64,000 nt of DNA from assembly GCF_001598355.1 (NCBI RefSeq), contig NZ_BCYU01000001.1:20001-84000 (forward strand), read 5' to 3'. The stretch is from Sphingomonas asaccharolytica NBRC 15499 (GTDB lineage Bacteria; Pseudomonadota; Alphaproteobacteria; Sphingomonadales; Sphingomonadaceae). Both the position numbers and the translations under genes were made by a program. Below the pieces are notes generated by a model. That model saw nothing but the letters and a program-made list of their open reading frames with translations. It searched no databases and was not told the DNA's origin. Shown here piece by piece: positions 44,125 to 52,443 of the stretch (positions are counted from its first letter, which is position 1; the number at the start of each line of letters is the position of its first letter).

Positions 44125-44886
44125 CTATCGCGCCGGCGGAGGCGGAGCGTGGGTCAGCCACCAGTCGAGACGCGTCGATCCCAGTCGGGCGCCGGCGTCG
44201 GGAACCAGCGTGCGATCGCTCACCGCGACCCCGAAATAGGGCGCCGCCGGATCGCTGATCACCTCGTGCGAGTCACCGTCGTGGGCGAGTATTCGGCGGA
44301 TCGGTTCGTCAAGCGTGAAGACCTCGGGACCGGCGACTTCGATCGTCCCGTTCAGCGGTTCGGCCAACGCCGCGTCGACGATCGCGCTCGCGACATCCTG
44401 CGCCGCCATTGGCTGGAACTGGACAGGCGGCAGACGGATAGCACCGTCGACAACCGAGAATTGGGCGATAGAGCGCAGGAATTCGAAGAACTGTGTCGCG
44501 TGAACCAGCGTGTACGGAATGGGCGACGCCTTGATCAATTGTTCCTGGGCGAGCTTGGCCCGGAAATAACCGCTCGCTTGCAGCCGCTCGGTGCCGACGA
44601 CGGACAAGGCGACGTGATGCCGGACACCCGCGGCCGTCTCGGCTGCGGTCAGATTGGCGCCGGCGGTGCGGAAGAAGTCCGTGGCAGCCTGTTCTTCGAA
44701 CGACGGCGAGTTGGACACGTCCACCACCACGTCCGCCCCGGCCAATGCCTCGGCAAGGCCTTCGCCGGTAATGGTGTTGACGCCAGTGCTTGGCGCGGCG
44801 GCGACCGCATCGTGATTCCGCTGTTTCAACAGCTCGACTGCCTTCGAGCCGATCAGGCCCGTGCCGCCGATGACGACTATCTTCAT
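44125..44886 (-). CDS. NmrA-like NAD(P)-binding SDR protein, paralogue of 41395-42165
   Basis: 253 residues. Rossmann motif VIGGTGLIGSKAVELL, then VVDVSNSPSFEEQAATDFF, HHVALSVVGTERLQASGYFRAK and IPYTLVHATQFFEFL. Same family as the copy at 41395-42165 and related over its whole length. Likely an oxidoreductase or dinucleotide sensor. First gene of the minus-strand group running to the ferritin-like fusion. Confidence 0.86.
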   Translation of the reverse strand: MKIVVIGGTGLIGSKAVELLKQRNHDAVAAAPSTGVNTITGEGLAEALAGADVVVDVSNSPSFEEQAATDFFRTAGANLTAAETAAGVRHHVALSVVGTERLQASGYFRAKLAQEQLIKASPIPYTLVHATQFFEFLRSIAQFSVVDGAIRLPPVQFQPMAAQDVASAIVDAALAEPLNGTIEVAGPEVFTLDEPIRRILAHDGDSHEVISDPAAPYFGVAVSDRTLVPDAGARLGSTRLDWWLTHAPPPPAR

Positions 44887-45225
44887 GGTCTTTCCTTCCG
44901 CTGTGGCCGGTAACGAGCTGAAGGATCGCCGGGATCTGTTCGACCGGCCATTGTGCGGATGGATGCCCGGGACTCGCTTATGGTCGGGCGACCCTCGCCC
45001 TTGGTGCAGGTGCGACGCGCCTCATGGCTGATCCGACGGCGCCTGCGTGCACTTCCCTGACCTGTCGCTGGTCCGCAGCCACGCCGCTGGTCGAGGCCAC
45101 CTCTTCCCAAGGCGGGGGTCGGGATAGCCGTCCGTGCGATCGTTAGCCCCTTCCCGCGGTCATAGGCGGTCCCTGCCGAAGGCGGCCCGTGGCGGGCCGC
45201 CAGGCGCCCAACAGAGGAGGCCCCG
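44887..45225. other. Divergent intergenic region
   Basis: No gene seen in 339 bases. Promoters of the NmrA-like gene (minus) and the chloroperoxidase-like gene (plus) must lie here, together with the stem-loop at 45181-45201. Confidence 0.5.
45181..45201 (+). promoter_or_regulatory. GC-rich hairpin in the leader of the chloroperoxidase-like gene
   Basis: Perfect 9-bp stem GGCGGCCCG/CGGGCCGCC with a TGG loop, 10 bases before the GAGGAGG ribosome site and 24 before the ATG. It could limit ribosome access or act as an attenuator. It could also be chance in GC-rich DNA. Confidence 0.5.
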
Positions 45226-46047
45226 ATGCCGACGATCACGACCAAGGATGGACATGAAATCTTCTATAAGGACTGGGGCGCCGGCCCCGTGGTGACCTTT
45301 TCGCACGGCTGGCCGCTGAATTCGGATGCCTGGAGCATCCAGATGAACTTCCTCGCCCAGAACGGTTTTCGCACGATCGCTCACGACCGCCGCGGCCACG
45401 GCAAGTCGGCGCAGACCGCAACGCGCAACGACATGGATGGCTATGCCGACGATCTCGCCGAGCTGATCGAGGCGCTCGACCTGCATGACATCACCATGGT
45501 CGGGCACTCGACCGGCGGCGGCGAAGTTGCGCGCTATATCGGCCGGCATGGCACCGGCCGCGTGGCCAAGGCTGTCCTGCTCGGTGCGGTACCGCCGGTG
45601 ATGGTCAAGAGCGACGCAAATCCGGATGGCTTGCCAATTGACGTGTTCGATGGGCTGCGCCGCGACATCATCGCCAACCGATCCCAGTTTTACAAGGACT
45701 TCGCGATTCCGTTCTACAGCGCAAACCGCCCCGGCGCCCAGGTGTTGCAAAGCCTGCTCGATGATTTCTGGCTAATGAGCATGCAGGCCGGCCTGAAGAA
45801 CGCCCATGATTGCATCAAGGCGTTTTCGGAAACCGACTTCACCGACGACCTCAAGAAGTTCGACGTGCCGACGCTCATCGTCCATGGCGAAGACGATCAG
45901 ATCGTGCCGATCCACGATTCCGCGCACAAGGCGGTCAAGCTGATCCAGGGCGCACAGACGATCTATTATCCTGGGCTCCCGCACGGCCTTACCGCCACCC
46001 ACGCCGACCGGTTCAACGCCGACCTGCTTGCTTTTCTAAAGAGCTGA
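45226..46047 (+). CDS. Alpha/beta hydrolase, non-heme chloroperoxidase family
   Basis: 273-residue cytoplasmic enzyme of the cofactor-free haloperoxidase/esterase group. Oxyanion [10 protein letters not shown], nucleophile [10 protein letters not shown] (Ser98), Asp in HGEDDQIVP and His in [10 protein letters not shown]. Members hydrolyse esters and can form peracids that halogenate in vitro. A strong GAGGAGG ribosome site is present. It converges on the histidine-kinase operon, with a perfect hairpin between the two. Confidence 0.92.
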   Translation: MPTITTKDGHEIFYKDWGAGPVVTFSHGWPLNSDAWSIQMNFLAQNGFRTIAHDRRGHGKSAQTATRNDMDGYADDLAELIEALDLHDITMVGHSTGGGEVARYIGRHGTGRVAKAVLLGAVPPVMVKSDANPDGLPIDVFDGLRRDIIANRSQFYKDFAIPFYSANRPGAQVLQSLLDDFWLMSMQAGLKNAHDCIKAFSETDFTDDLKKFDVPTLIVHGEDDQIVPIHDSAHKAVKLIQGAQTIYYPGLPHGLTATHADRFNADLLAFLKS

Positions 46048-46056
46048 CACCGTGTC

Positions 46057-46083
46057 GCCCGGCACCCACGCCGGGTGCCGGGC
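46057..46083. terminator. Bidirectional hairpin terminator
   Basis: Perfect 11-bp stem GCCCGGCACCC/GGGTGCCGGGC with loop ACGCC, exactly between the stops of the convergent hydrolase and kinase genes. No T-tract, as is common in these bacteria. Confidence 0.8.
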
Positions 46084-46084
46084 A

Positions 46085-47779
46085 TCACTTCTTCCCGGCG
46101 GCCGGCAGCGCGAAGCGGAAGATCGCGCCTCCTTTCGGATGGTTCCCGGCAACGATGGTGCCGCCATGCGCGGTGATGATCGACTGGCAGATCGCCAGCC
46201 CGATGCCGATCCCTTCTTCCTTGGTGCTGAAGAAGCTGCCGAAAACGCGGCCGAGATTCTCGTTCGCGATGCCCGGTCCGCCGTCATGGATGGTGAGTTG
46301 GACGGTCCCGTCGAGCGCCGCCAGCGTGCTGATATCGATCAGGCCCTCTTGCCCGCTCTGGGCCTGAACGCCGTTCAGAAGCAGGTTGACGATCACCTGC
46401 TGCAATTGAACGCGGTCCGCCAACACCGACGGCAGCCGGCGGCCGGACTTGACCGAAAGCTTGATCGACCGCGATTCAAGTTCGTGGCGAACGAATTGCA
46501 GCGCTTCCTCGACGACTTCGTTGAGGTCCAGCTCGACCCGCTCCGGCGGGCGACGCGCCGCCATGCTGCGGATACGCTGGACGATGTCGCTGGCGTGCCG
46601 CGCGCTATCGACGATCCGTGTCGTGAGCTGGTGTACCTTGGGGAGATTGGGCTCGGCGCGCGACAACCAGCGCAGGCTGGTCTCGGCATTGGTCACGATC
46701 GCGGAGAGCGGTTGATTGACTTCATGGGCTATCGACGTGGCAAGTTCGCCCAGCATCGAGATCCGCGTCGCGCGGGTATAATCGGCCTGCAACTGGCGCA
46801 GTTGTGCCTCGGTGCGGAGCCGGTCGGTAATGTCGATGAGGCTGATGAGAGTCACGTCCACCCGCTCCGGCGGCGTCGGATAGGTGACCGCCATCTCGAC
46901 ATCGCGCACGCGGCCGCCGAGCGTATATATCTTGGTGACTTCAGCATGAGTCCGTTGCTCGGCGAAATGCGCAGCGATCACTCGCTTTGCGGTGTCGACC
47001 GAGGCCGCGAACAGGAAATTGACCGGGCCGATCAGATCTTCAACGCGATTGACCCCGAACAGCTTTAGCGCGTCACGGTTCGCGTCGGTGACCTGAACGA
47101 TGCCTCGCGAATGCCCGACAAGATCAGGATGCGCATCGAGATAGGCGCCGATATCCGTAACGCCATCTTGCCGCAACTTGTCGAATATCGCGGTCATCGG
47201 CCGGGAATCGACCTGGAGCAGCGCACCGGGGAGATGGTGGATCAAGGTGCGATACCGCTCCTCGCTGGCGCGGACAGACCAGAAGGAGCGATCATCGGCC
47301 ACAGTGCCGCCGACCGCAATGAAGACGATGTCGGGATGTGCCTCATCGGTTGAGACCTCGGCCCAGCCGTCATGGAAAGCGATCGACGTAATGGGCCGCG
47401 ACCGGGGTGCTCCCGGAGGATAGTTAGCGACCGCCGCCAGGATGAATTCGGCGCCGATCTGCCAGCTCTCCGGCGGACAATAACCGGTGAATGGCTGCCC
47501 GATCATCCGCGCGCGGCCGCCAGCGCGCCCGAGGAAATGGAGGTTGTTCTCGTCAATGTCGGCGATGGTGACGTCCGCCAGCAGTGCCTCAACCCAATGC
47601 GTCGGACCATCGCCGCGCGCTATTGCCGCGATGGTGGCACGGGCAGCCGATACGTCGAGCGCCCACCAGGCCGTTGTTTCGGCGAACAGCGTCGCCCCGT
47701 TCCGGGGCGGCACCAATCGCTCTAGGCCCTCGTCGCGCGCCTGAGCAGCCTGGGTGAGCGGGACAGGAGCGATGCTCAT
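46085..47779 (-). CDS. PAS-containing sensor histidine kinase (FixL-like)
   Basis: 564-residue soluble kinase. N-terminal two-thirds hold PAS-like domains (about 30-170 and 175-330, with ERYRTLIHHLPGALLQVD and a PAC-like segment). Then the HisKA motif SIAHEVNQPLSAIVTNAE, N-box NLLLNGVQAQSGQEG, G1 HDGGPGIANE, F-box FGSFFSTKEEG and G2 GIGLAIC. The EVNQPL type of H-box is the one that pairs with FixJ-type regulators. No membrane helix is seen. It starts in a four-base overlap with the receiver gene; last gene of the Rrf2-FixJ-receiver-kinase operon. Confidence 0.88.
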   Translation of the reverse strand: MSIAPVPLTQAAQARDEGLERLVPPRNGATLFAETTAWWALDVSAARATIAAIARGDGPTHWVEALLADVTIADIDENNLHFLGRAGGRARMIGQPFTGYCPPESWQIGAEFILAAVANYPPGAPRSRPITSIAFHDGWAEVSTDEAHPDIVFIAVGGTVADDRSFWSVRASEERYRTLIHHLPGALLQVDSRPMTAIFDKLRQDGVTDIGAYLDAHPDLVGHSRGIVQVTDANRDALKLFGVNRVEDLIGPVNFLFAASVDTAKRVIAAHFAEQRTHAEVTKIYTLGGRVRDVEMAVTYPTPPERVDVTLISLIDITDRLRTEAQLRQLQADYTRATRISMLGELATSIAHEVNQPLSAIVTNAETSLRWLSRAEPNLPKVHQLTTRIVDSARHASDIVQRIRSMAARRPPERVELDLNEVVEEALQFVRHELESRSIKLSVKSGRRLPSVLADRVQLQQVIVNLLLNGVQAQSGQEGLIDISTLAALDGTVQLTIHDGGPGIANENLGRVFGSFFSTKEEGIGIGLAICQSIITAHGGTIVAGNHPKGGAIFRFALPAAGKK

Positions 47780-48144
47780 CTTCCGGTGTTCCGGCGTTGT
47801 AGCGCGGCCCGCAATTCGAGCAACAATTCCGCGTCGGCGACCGGCTTGGTGAACCACGCAACCGCGCCGTCCGACAGCGCTCGCTCGCGTGTGCCTTCAT
47901 TGACCGAGGAAGTAATGAAGATCACGGGGATGGCCGAGCCCGAGCCGCGCAACCGCCGCTGGAGTTCGAGGCCGTCCATTTCAGGCATCCTGACGTCGGT
48001 GACGATGCAACCGAACTCCAGACAATGCGCGTCGGCCAGGAAAGTGGCTCCGTTCTCGAACATCCGCGCAGCCAGGCCTTCGACTTGCAGCAGATCGAAG
48101 AGTGCCTCGCGTACTGCCTGGTCGTCGTCCACGATTGCAATCAT
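47776..48144 (-). CDS. Single-domain response regulator
   Basis: About 122 residues from the ATG giving MIAIVDDDQAVREAL. TTG codons at 48216 or 48159 could extend it, so the start is uncertain. Receiver features: the DDD acidic pocket, phospho-acceptor Asp in CIVTDVRMPEMDG, Ser/Thr in FITSSV and Lys in WFTKP. No output domain, so it is a phosphate shuttle or sink for the adjacent kinase. Downstream of the FixJ-like gene, overlapping the kinase gene. Confidence 0.85.
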   Translation of the reverse strand: MIAIVDDDQAVREALFDLLQVEGLAARMFENGATFLADAHCLEFGCIVTDVRMPEMDGLELQRRLRGSGSAIPVIFITSSVNEGTRERALSDGAVAWFTKPVADAELLLELRAALQRRNTGR

Positions 48145-48241
48145 TGGCGGTTGGGGCAAGCGAACGGGCCTTACTGACGCGGCCGGATTGGCCGCCCCCG
48201 CATGTCGCTGAGTCAAGACCAGATTGGAACCATACCATGGT

Positions 48242-48889
48242 CTAGGTCGCCGTTTCGCGGAGGGCCGCCGGAAGCGTATTCCAGACGCGAATGAGTTCGC
48301 CGATCGTCGACACTTCCATCTTCTTCATAACGCTGCTGCGGTGCAATTTGACCGTCACCTCGGTGATGCCGAGGTCGAACGCGACCTGCTTGTTGAGCCT
48401 GCCCTGGGCAACGAGGTGGAAGACCTGCCGCTCGCGCGGTGTGAGCGTATTGTGGCGATCGGCATATTCCTTCACCAGCCGCGCATCGGCTCGCTGCGCT
48501 ACATCGCGTTCGATCCCTATAGTAACGGCGTCGAGCAGCGATTGATCGCGGAACGGCTTGGTCAGGAAATCGACCGCGCCGGCCTTCATTGCCTGCACGG
48601 TCATCGGAATGTCGCCATGTCCGGTCAGGAAGACGATAGGCTTGGGATTGCCGGTCGCGGCGAAATGTTGCTGCAGATCCAGTCCGCTCGACCCCGGCAT
48701 GCGGACATCCAGGACGAGGCAGCCCGGGCGCTCCGGCAAATCGGCCTCGAGCAACTCGCGCGTCGAGCCGAAGCCGGCAGCCTCGATGCCTACCGACAGC
48801 ATCAGTTCCTCGAGGGAGGTTCGGACGGCTTCGTCATCGTCGACGATCACGACGAGGGGCCGTCCCTCTTCGATGGCTGCATGGTTCAT
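48242..48889 (-). CDS. FixJ-type response regulator with LuxR HTH
   Basis: 215 residues. Receiver with IVDDDEAVRTSL, phospho-Asp in CLVLDVRMPG, Thr in FLTGHGDIPM and Lys in FLTKPF. Output domain LTPRERQVFHLVAQGRLNKQ and ITEVTVKLHRSSVMKKM, the LuxR/FixJ helix-turn-helix. The start overlaps the Rrf2 stop by four bases. It probably receives phosphate from the FixL-like kinase two genes downstream and activates target genes in response to redox or energy state. Confidence 0.92.
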   Translation of the reverse strand: MNHAAIEEGRPLVVIVDDDEAVRTSLEELMLSVGIEAAGFGSTRELLEADLPERPGCLVLDVRMPGSSGLDLQQHFAATGNPKPIVFLTGHGDIPMTVQAMKAGAVDFLTKPFRDQSLLDAVTIGIERDVAQRADARLVKEYADRHNTLTPRERQVFHLVAQGRLNKQVAFDLGITEVTVKLHRSSVMKKMEVSTIGELIRVWNTLPAALRETAT

Positions 48890-49434
48890 GAAAGGACCTC
48901 CTCGCCGGACGACGACGTTGACGGCTTTCCGAGACGCCCGCTCAGCCGCGCGGTGATCCAACCCTCGACATCGGACGAAAAATGGGACGGTGCCTTTTTG
49001 GCAACGGTTTGCCCGATATCGGCGAGCGACTGACTCGCCAGAGTGTCGCGCATCGCCTTTTCGGCGCGCAGCATGACGAGGTGGATCGCGCAAACGCCGT
49101 CGGTCGCCCATTCAGGCGGCGCGCCGCCGAAAACTGCGCAGCGCCCCCGGATCTCCTGACAATCGAACAGCGGCTTTCGACCTTCGATCGCGTCGACAAT
49201 CTGCAGGACGCTGATGTCCTCCGGCGCGCGGGCCAGGAGATATCCGCCACGCACACCGCCCGATGCCTGGACGATCCCGGCCTTTTCGAGCTTGGGAAAG
49301 ATCTTGGCGAGGAAGCTGTGCGAAATACCCTGGAAATCCGCGAGATCGCGGCTGCTGAGCGGTTTGTCGCCGGACCCGGCCAGCCACAAGAGGCAGTGAA
49401 GGCCGTATTCCACACTGACCGTTAGATGCGCCAT
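48886..49434 (-). CDS. Rrf2-family regulator with possible Fe-S cluster
   Basis: 182 residues. Winged HTH start MAHLTVSVEYGLHCLLWLAG and HSFLAKIFPKLEKAGIVQASGGVRGGYLLA, characteristic of Rrf2 proteins (IscR, NsrR, RirA). Three Cys in LFDCQEIRGRC and DGVCAIHL could hold an iron-sulfur cluster (spacing C-x6-C-x15-C, wider than in IscR). A near-perfect inverted repeat covers its start codon, so self-control is likely. First gene of the signalling operon. The open frame continuing upstream overlaps cytochrome b in another frame and is not coding. Confidence 0.9.
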   Translation of the reverse strand: MAHLTVSVEYGLHCLLWLAGSGDKPLSSRDLADFQGISHSFLAKIFPKLEKAGIVQASGGVRGGYLLARAPEDISVLQIVDAIEGRKPLFDCQEIRGRCAVFGGAPPEWATDGVCAIHLVMLRAEKAMRDTLASQSLADIGQTVAKKAPSHFSSDVEGWITARLSGRLGKPSTSSSGEEVLS

Positions 49435-49463
49435 AATGCGGACAATATCAGTCCGCGTTATGG
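49431..49463. promoter_or_regulatory. Inverted repeat over the Rrf2 start: probable operator
   Basis: CCATAATGCGGAC and GTCCGCGTTATGG flank a 7-base spacer AATATCA. The 13-base arms match at 12 positions. It spans the ATG of the Rrf2 gene (49434) and the bases before it, a place suited to autorepression. Confidence 0.8.
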
Positions 49464-49505
49464 CGCGCAATTCGAAACGGCAACGAACCAGACGGCGAAG
49501 CGCCA

Positions 49506-50762
49506 TTAGCCATGGACGGACAGCACAGCCGCAGTGATCGAGGTCGGTACGGGCCGGGGTTTCTCGAACCGCGCGATCAGCGGCAGGATGATCAGAAAGT
49601 GCGCGAAATAATAGGCTGCCGCGATCTGCGAGACGATAAGATACAGCGGTTCGGCCGGCGCTCCACCGCAATAGCCGAGCACCAGCACGCACGGCACCAG
49701 ACCAAACCAGAAGAACTTGCGGAAGACCGGACGATAATGCCCCGATCGCACCGGCGAAGAGTCGAGCCACGGCAAGAAGAAGAGCAGGACGATCGAGGCG
49801 AACATCGCCAGCACGCCCCATAATTTTGCCGGCAGGATGAAGTCGACGGTGAACGACCTGAGGATGGCGTAGAACGGCCAGAAATACCATTCGGGCACAA
49901 TGTGCGCCGGAGTCTGGAGCGGGTTGGCGGGTATGTAATTGTCCGGATGGCCGAACGCATCGGGCCAGAAGAAGACCAGCGCCGCGAACAACGTCATCGC
50001 GACGGCAAGGCTGAACCCGTCCTTCGCGGTGTAATAGGGATGAAACGGCACCGTATCCTGCGCCCCTTTGACGTCGACGCCGGTGGGGTTGTTCGATCCG
50101 GGAATGTGGATCGCCCAGACGTGGAGGATCGCCACGCCGGCGATGACGAACGGCAGCAAATAGTGGAGCGCGAAGAAGCGGTTCAAGGTCGGATTGTCGG
50201 GCGTGTAGCCACCCAGCAGCCATGTCTGGATCGGCTTGCCGACAACCGGGATCGCACCGAACAGTCCCGTGATGACTTGTGCCCCCCAGAAGCTCATCTG
50301 CCCCCAGGGGAGGACGTAGCCCATGAACGCGGTGGCCATCAGGAGCAGCAGGATGACCAGTCCCATCAGCCATACCATCTCGAGCGGCGCCTTGTACGAC
50401 CCGAAAAAGATACCGCGGAACATGTGGATATAGACCGAGATGAAGAAGAGCGACGCTCCGTTCATGTGCGCATAGCGAATGAACCAGCCGCTATTGACGT
50501 CGCGCATGACGTGGACGACGCGATCGAAGGCGATGTCGGTGTTCGCCGCATAGTGCATCGCGAGCACGATTCCGGTGACGATCTGAATGAGCAGCACCGC
50601 GCCGTTCAGAACGCCGAAATTCCAGAAATAGTTGAGGTTGCGCGGCACCGGATAGCCGACGCCGGTCGCGTTGTAGACGAAACGCGGCAACGGCAGCTTG
50701 TCATCGATCCAGCGCATCATCGGGTGCTTCGGCTGATATTGCCTGGCCCAGGGGAAGCTCAT
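49506..50762 (-). CDS. Cytochrome b (bc1-complex type)
   Basis: 418-residue membrane protein with eight or nine helices: cytochrome b/b6 N- and C-terminal domains. Heme ligands as paired His in helices around YAHMNGASLFFISVYIHMF and LHYLLPFVIAGVAILHVWAIH; Qo-site PEWY in HIVPEWYFWPFYAILR. Normally encoded with a Rieske protein and cytochrome c1, but neither is adjacent; the neighbours are an NTF2-like protein and the Rrf2 operon. It is either a second copy with a special partner or part of a non-standard complex. Start at ATG 50762; a TTG at 50774 is also in frame. Confidence 0.92.
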   Translation of the reverse strand: MSFPWARQYQPKHPMMRWIDDKLPLPRFVYNATGVGYPVPRNLNYFWNFGVLNGAVLLIQIVTGIVLAMHYAANTDIAFDRVVHVMRDVNSGWFIRYAHMNGASLFFISVYIHMFRGIFFGSYKAPLEMVWLMGLVILLLLMATAFMGYVLPWGQMSFWGAQVITGLFGAIPVVGKPIQTWLLGGYTPDNPTLNRFFALHYLLPFVIAGVAILHVWAIHIPGSNNPTGVDVKGAQDTVPFHPYYTAKDGFSLAVAMTLFAALVFFWPDAFGHPDNYIPANPLQTPAHIVPEWYFWPFYAILRSFTVDFILPAKLWGVLAMFASIVLLFFLPWLDSSPVRSGHYRPVFRKFFWFGLVPCVLVLGYCGGAPAEPLYLIVSQIAAAYYFAHFLIILPLIARFEKPRPVPTSITAAVLSVHG

Positions 50763-50792
50763 GAGCGCGACCAATCCTCTTGAGGTGGTGGG

Positions 50793-51218
50793 TCAGGCCG
50801 CGATCTTGCGCGGCGGCAGAAACGATCCGGCCGCGGCGCCCGGCCATGGCGTCACGGTTTCGCCGCGGACAGCCCAATGTCCGGATTGGTTGCGGAGGCG
50901 CAGCTCGTACATCACCGGCGGCGCCTCCGGGCTCATCCGCCGGTAGAGCAATGCGACCGCGTCCTCCCCCTGCTGCTCGACGAACAGGATACGGTATTCG
51001 GTGGAGAGCGGCGGTTCGCCGGCGTCGCGGCGTGCGCGGAACTCGGCAAATGCTTCGGCGCGCGTAAACCGCATCACCTCGCCTTCGCCGGTCAGGATCA
51101 GAAACGTCTGGTCGGCGGTATACAGCCGCTCCATGCCATCCAGGTCATAAGCGCTGCCGATAGTGACAACGTCGGCGATGAAGTTTTCGATCGCAGGATC
51201 GACGATGGGCGTGGCCAT
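50793..51218 (-). CDS. NTF2/SnoaL-like protein
   Basis: 141 residues from the ATG with GGAGAA upstream. Cone-shaped NTF2-like fold: IENFIADVVTIGSAYDLDGMERLYTADQTFLILTG and a C-terminal strand pair ending GHWAVRGETVTPWP. Such proteins are small-molecule binders or isomerase-like enzymes. It lies between the SDR and cytochrome b genes, same strand, spaced by about 55 and 30 bases. Substrate unknown. Confidence 0.78.
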   Translation of the reverse strand: MATPIVDPAIENFIADVVTIGSAYDLDGMERLYTADQTFLILTGEGEVMRFTRAEAFAEFRARRDAGEPPLSTEYRILFVEQQGEDAVALLYRRMSPEAPPVMYELRLRNQSGHWAVRGETVTPWPGAAAGSFLPPRKIAA

Positions 51219-51273
51219 GAGAAATTCTCCGTAACAGGCAATTGAACAAGCGATTGGACGGGCAACCGGCGCG

Positions 51274-52023
51274 TCACAGCAGCGCCATGCCGCCATCGAC
51301 GCGAAGGTTGATGCCGGTGATGAAGCTGCTGGCGTCGGAAGCGAGAAACAAAGCAGCTTCCGCCAATTCTTCCGGCCGGCCGAACCGGCCGAGCGGGATC
51401 GCCGCGGCCATTCCCGCTTCGAATGCCTCGATCTGATCGGGCGGCACGCCGAGCTTGTTGACGATGTCGGTGTCTGTCGGCCCGGGGCTCAGCACATTGA
51501 CGCGAATGCCGCGCGCCTTGAGCTCGAGTGCCCAACTCCGCGCGAATGCGCCGATCGCCGCCTTCGATCCGGCATAGACAGCATGGCCGTCCAGCACCTT
51601 CTCGCTAGCGAGCGAGCCGGTCAGGATGATCGCGCCACCGTCGCGCATGACCGGCAACATTTTCTGCACGCCAAAAAACGTGCCGCGCGCGTTCACCGCG
51701 AACTGTGCGTCATATTCCGCTTCCGCCACTTCCGCAGAGTGGCGAATGGTAATGATCCCGGCATTGGCCATGTAAATGTCGAGCGCGCCGAAGTGCACGG
51801 CGATCTCTTCCGCGACCCGGTCGCGATGCGCGGCATCCGCGACGTCGCCGACCAGTCCGAGCGTCCCCCATCCTATCTCAGCGGCGGCTTTTTCCACCAG
51901 GTCGCCGCGACGGCCCGTGATCGCGACCTGAGCCCCTTCGGCGGCGAAGCGCTTGGCCGTGACCAACCCTATACCGCTGCTTCCGCCGGTGATCAGTGCC
52001 GTCTTGCCGGTAAGTATTGCCAT
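51274..52023 (-). CDS. SDR family oxidoreductase
   Basis: 249 residues, classical short-chain dehydrogenase/reductase. NAD(P)-binding TGGSSGIGLVTAKR, NAG in YMANAGIITI, catalytic Ser in LTGSLASEK and YAGSKAAIGAF (Tyr-x3-Lys), and C-terminal FITGINLRVDGGMALL. Typical cytoplasmic tetrameric reductase; substrate not readable. First gene of a short minus-strand group with the NTF2-like and cytochrome b genes. Confidence 0.93.
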   Translation of the reverse strand: MAILTGKTALITGGSSGIGLVTAKRFAAEGAQVAITGRRGDLVEKAAAEIGWGTLGLVGDVADAAHRDRVAEEIAVHFGALDIYMANAGIITIRHSAEVAEAEYDAQFAVNARGTFFGVQKMLPVMRDGGAIILTGSLASEKVLDGHAVYAGSKAAIGAFARSWALELKARGIRVNVLSPGPTDTDIVNKLGVPPDQIEAFEAGMAAAIPLGRFGRPEELAEAALFLASDASSFITGINLRVDGGMALL

Positions 52024-52443
52024 TGCCGCGGGGCCTTTCAGGTTGTGTGCACCCGAAAGATAACGGCCGCCGCCCCCGCCAAAACCTATGCGCTGGTCGA
52101 GCCTTTCCCCGATAAAGGGTCAGCTCCTTACCTCCCAAAGCGCCAGACCGGACGGCGCGCTCCTGTGAGTGAGCGCCCACGCCCCCCCACTGTCCCATGG
52201 TTGGGGCCCACACCTTCCAAGGTCTTGGTTGAACATCCTCCTGTCTAGATGCGCGCGCCGCGCGACCGCGTCACAAGACGGAGCGAGGCTCCGGTCGAAA
52301 TACTGGAGCAGATTGTGAGCCGCGTTAGTGGGACGTGATAGAGACTACGAGCGCAGGGCTTTTTCCGATCTCACCCTGCGGCCAACGAAATGGTAGTCAA
52401 GCGTCCCACCTGTCCGGCTCTTCCAATGCCCAGGGAGAAATCC
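52024..52443. other. Divergent intergenic region
   Basis: No gene seen in 420 bases. Holds divergent promoters for the SDR group and the hypothetical gene at 52444. I found no clear repeat or operator. Confidence 0.4.

Noticed and set aside
49435-50373. Upstream extension of the Rrf2 regulator
   Set aside because: Runs through the cytochrome b gene in another frame; the Rrf2 family begins at MAHLTVS.
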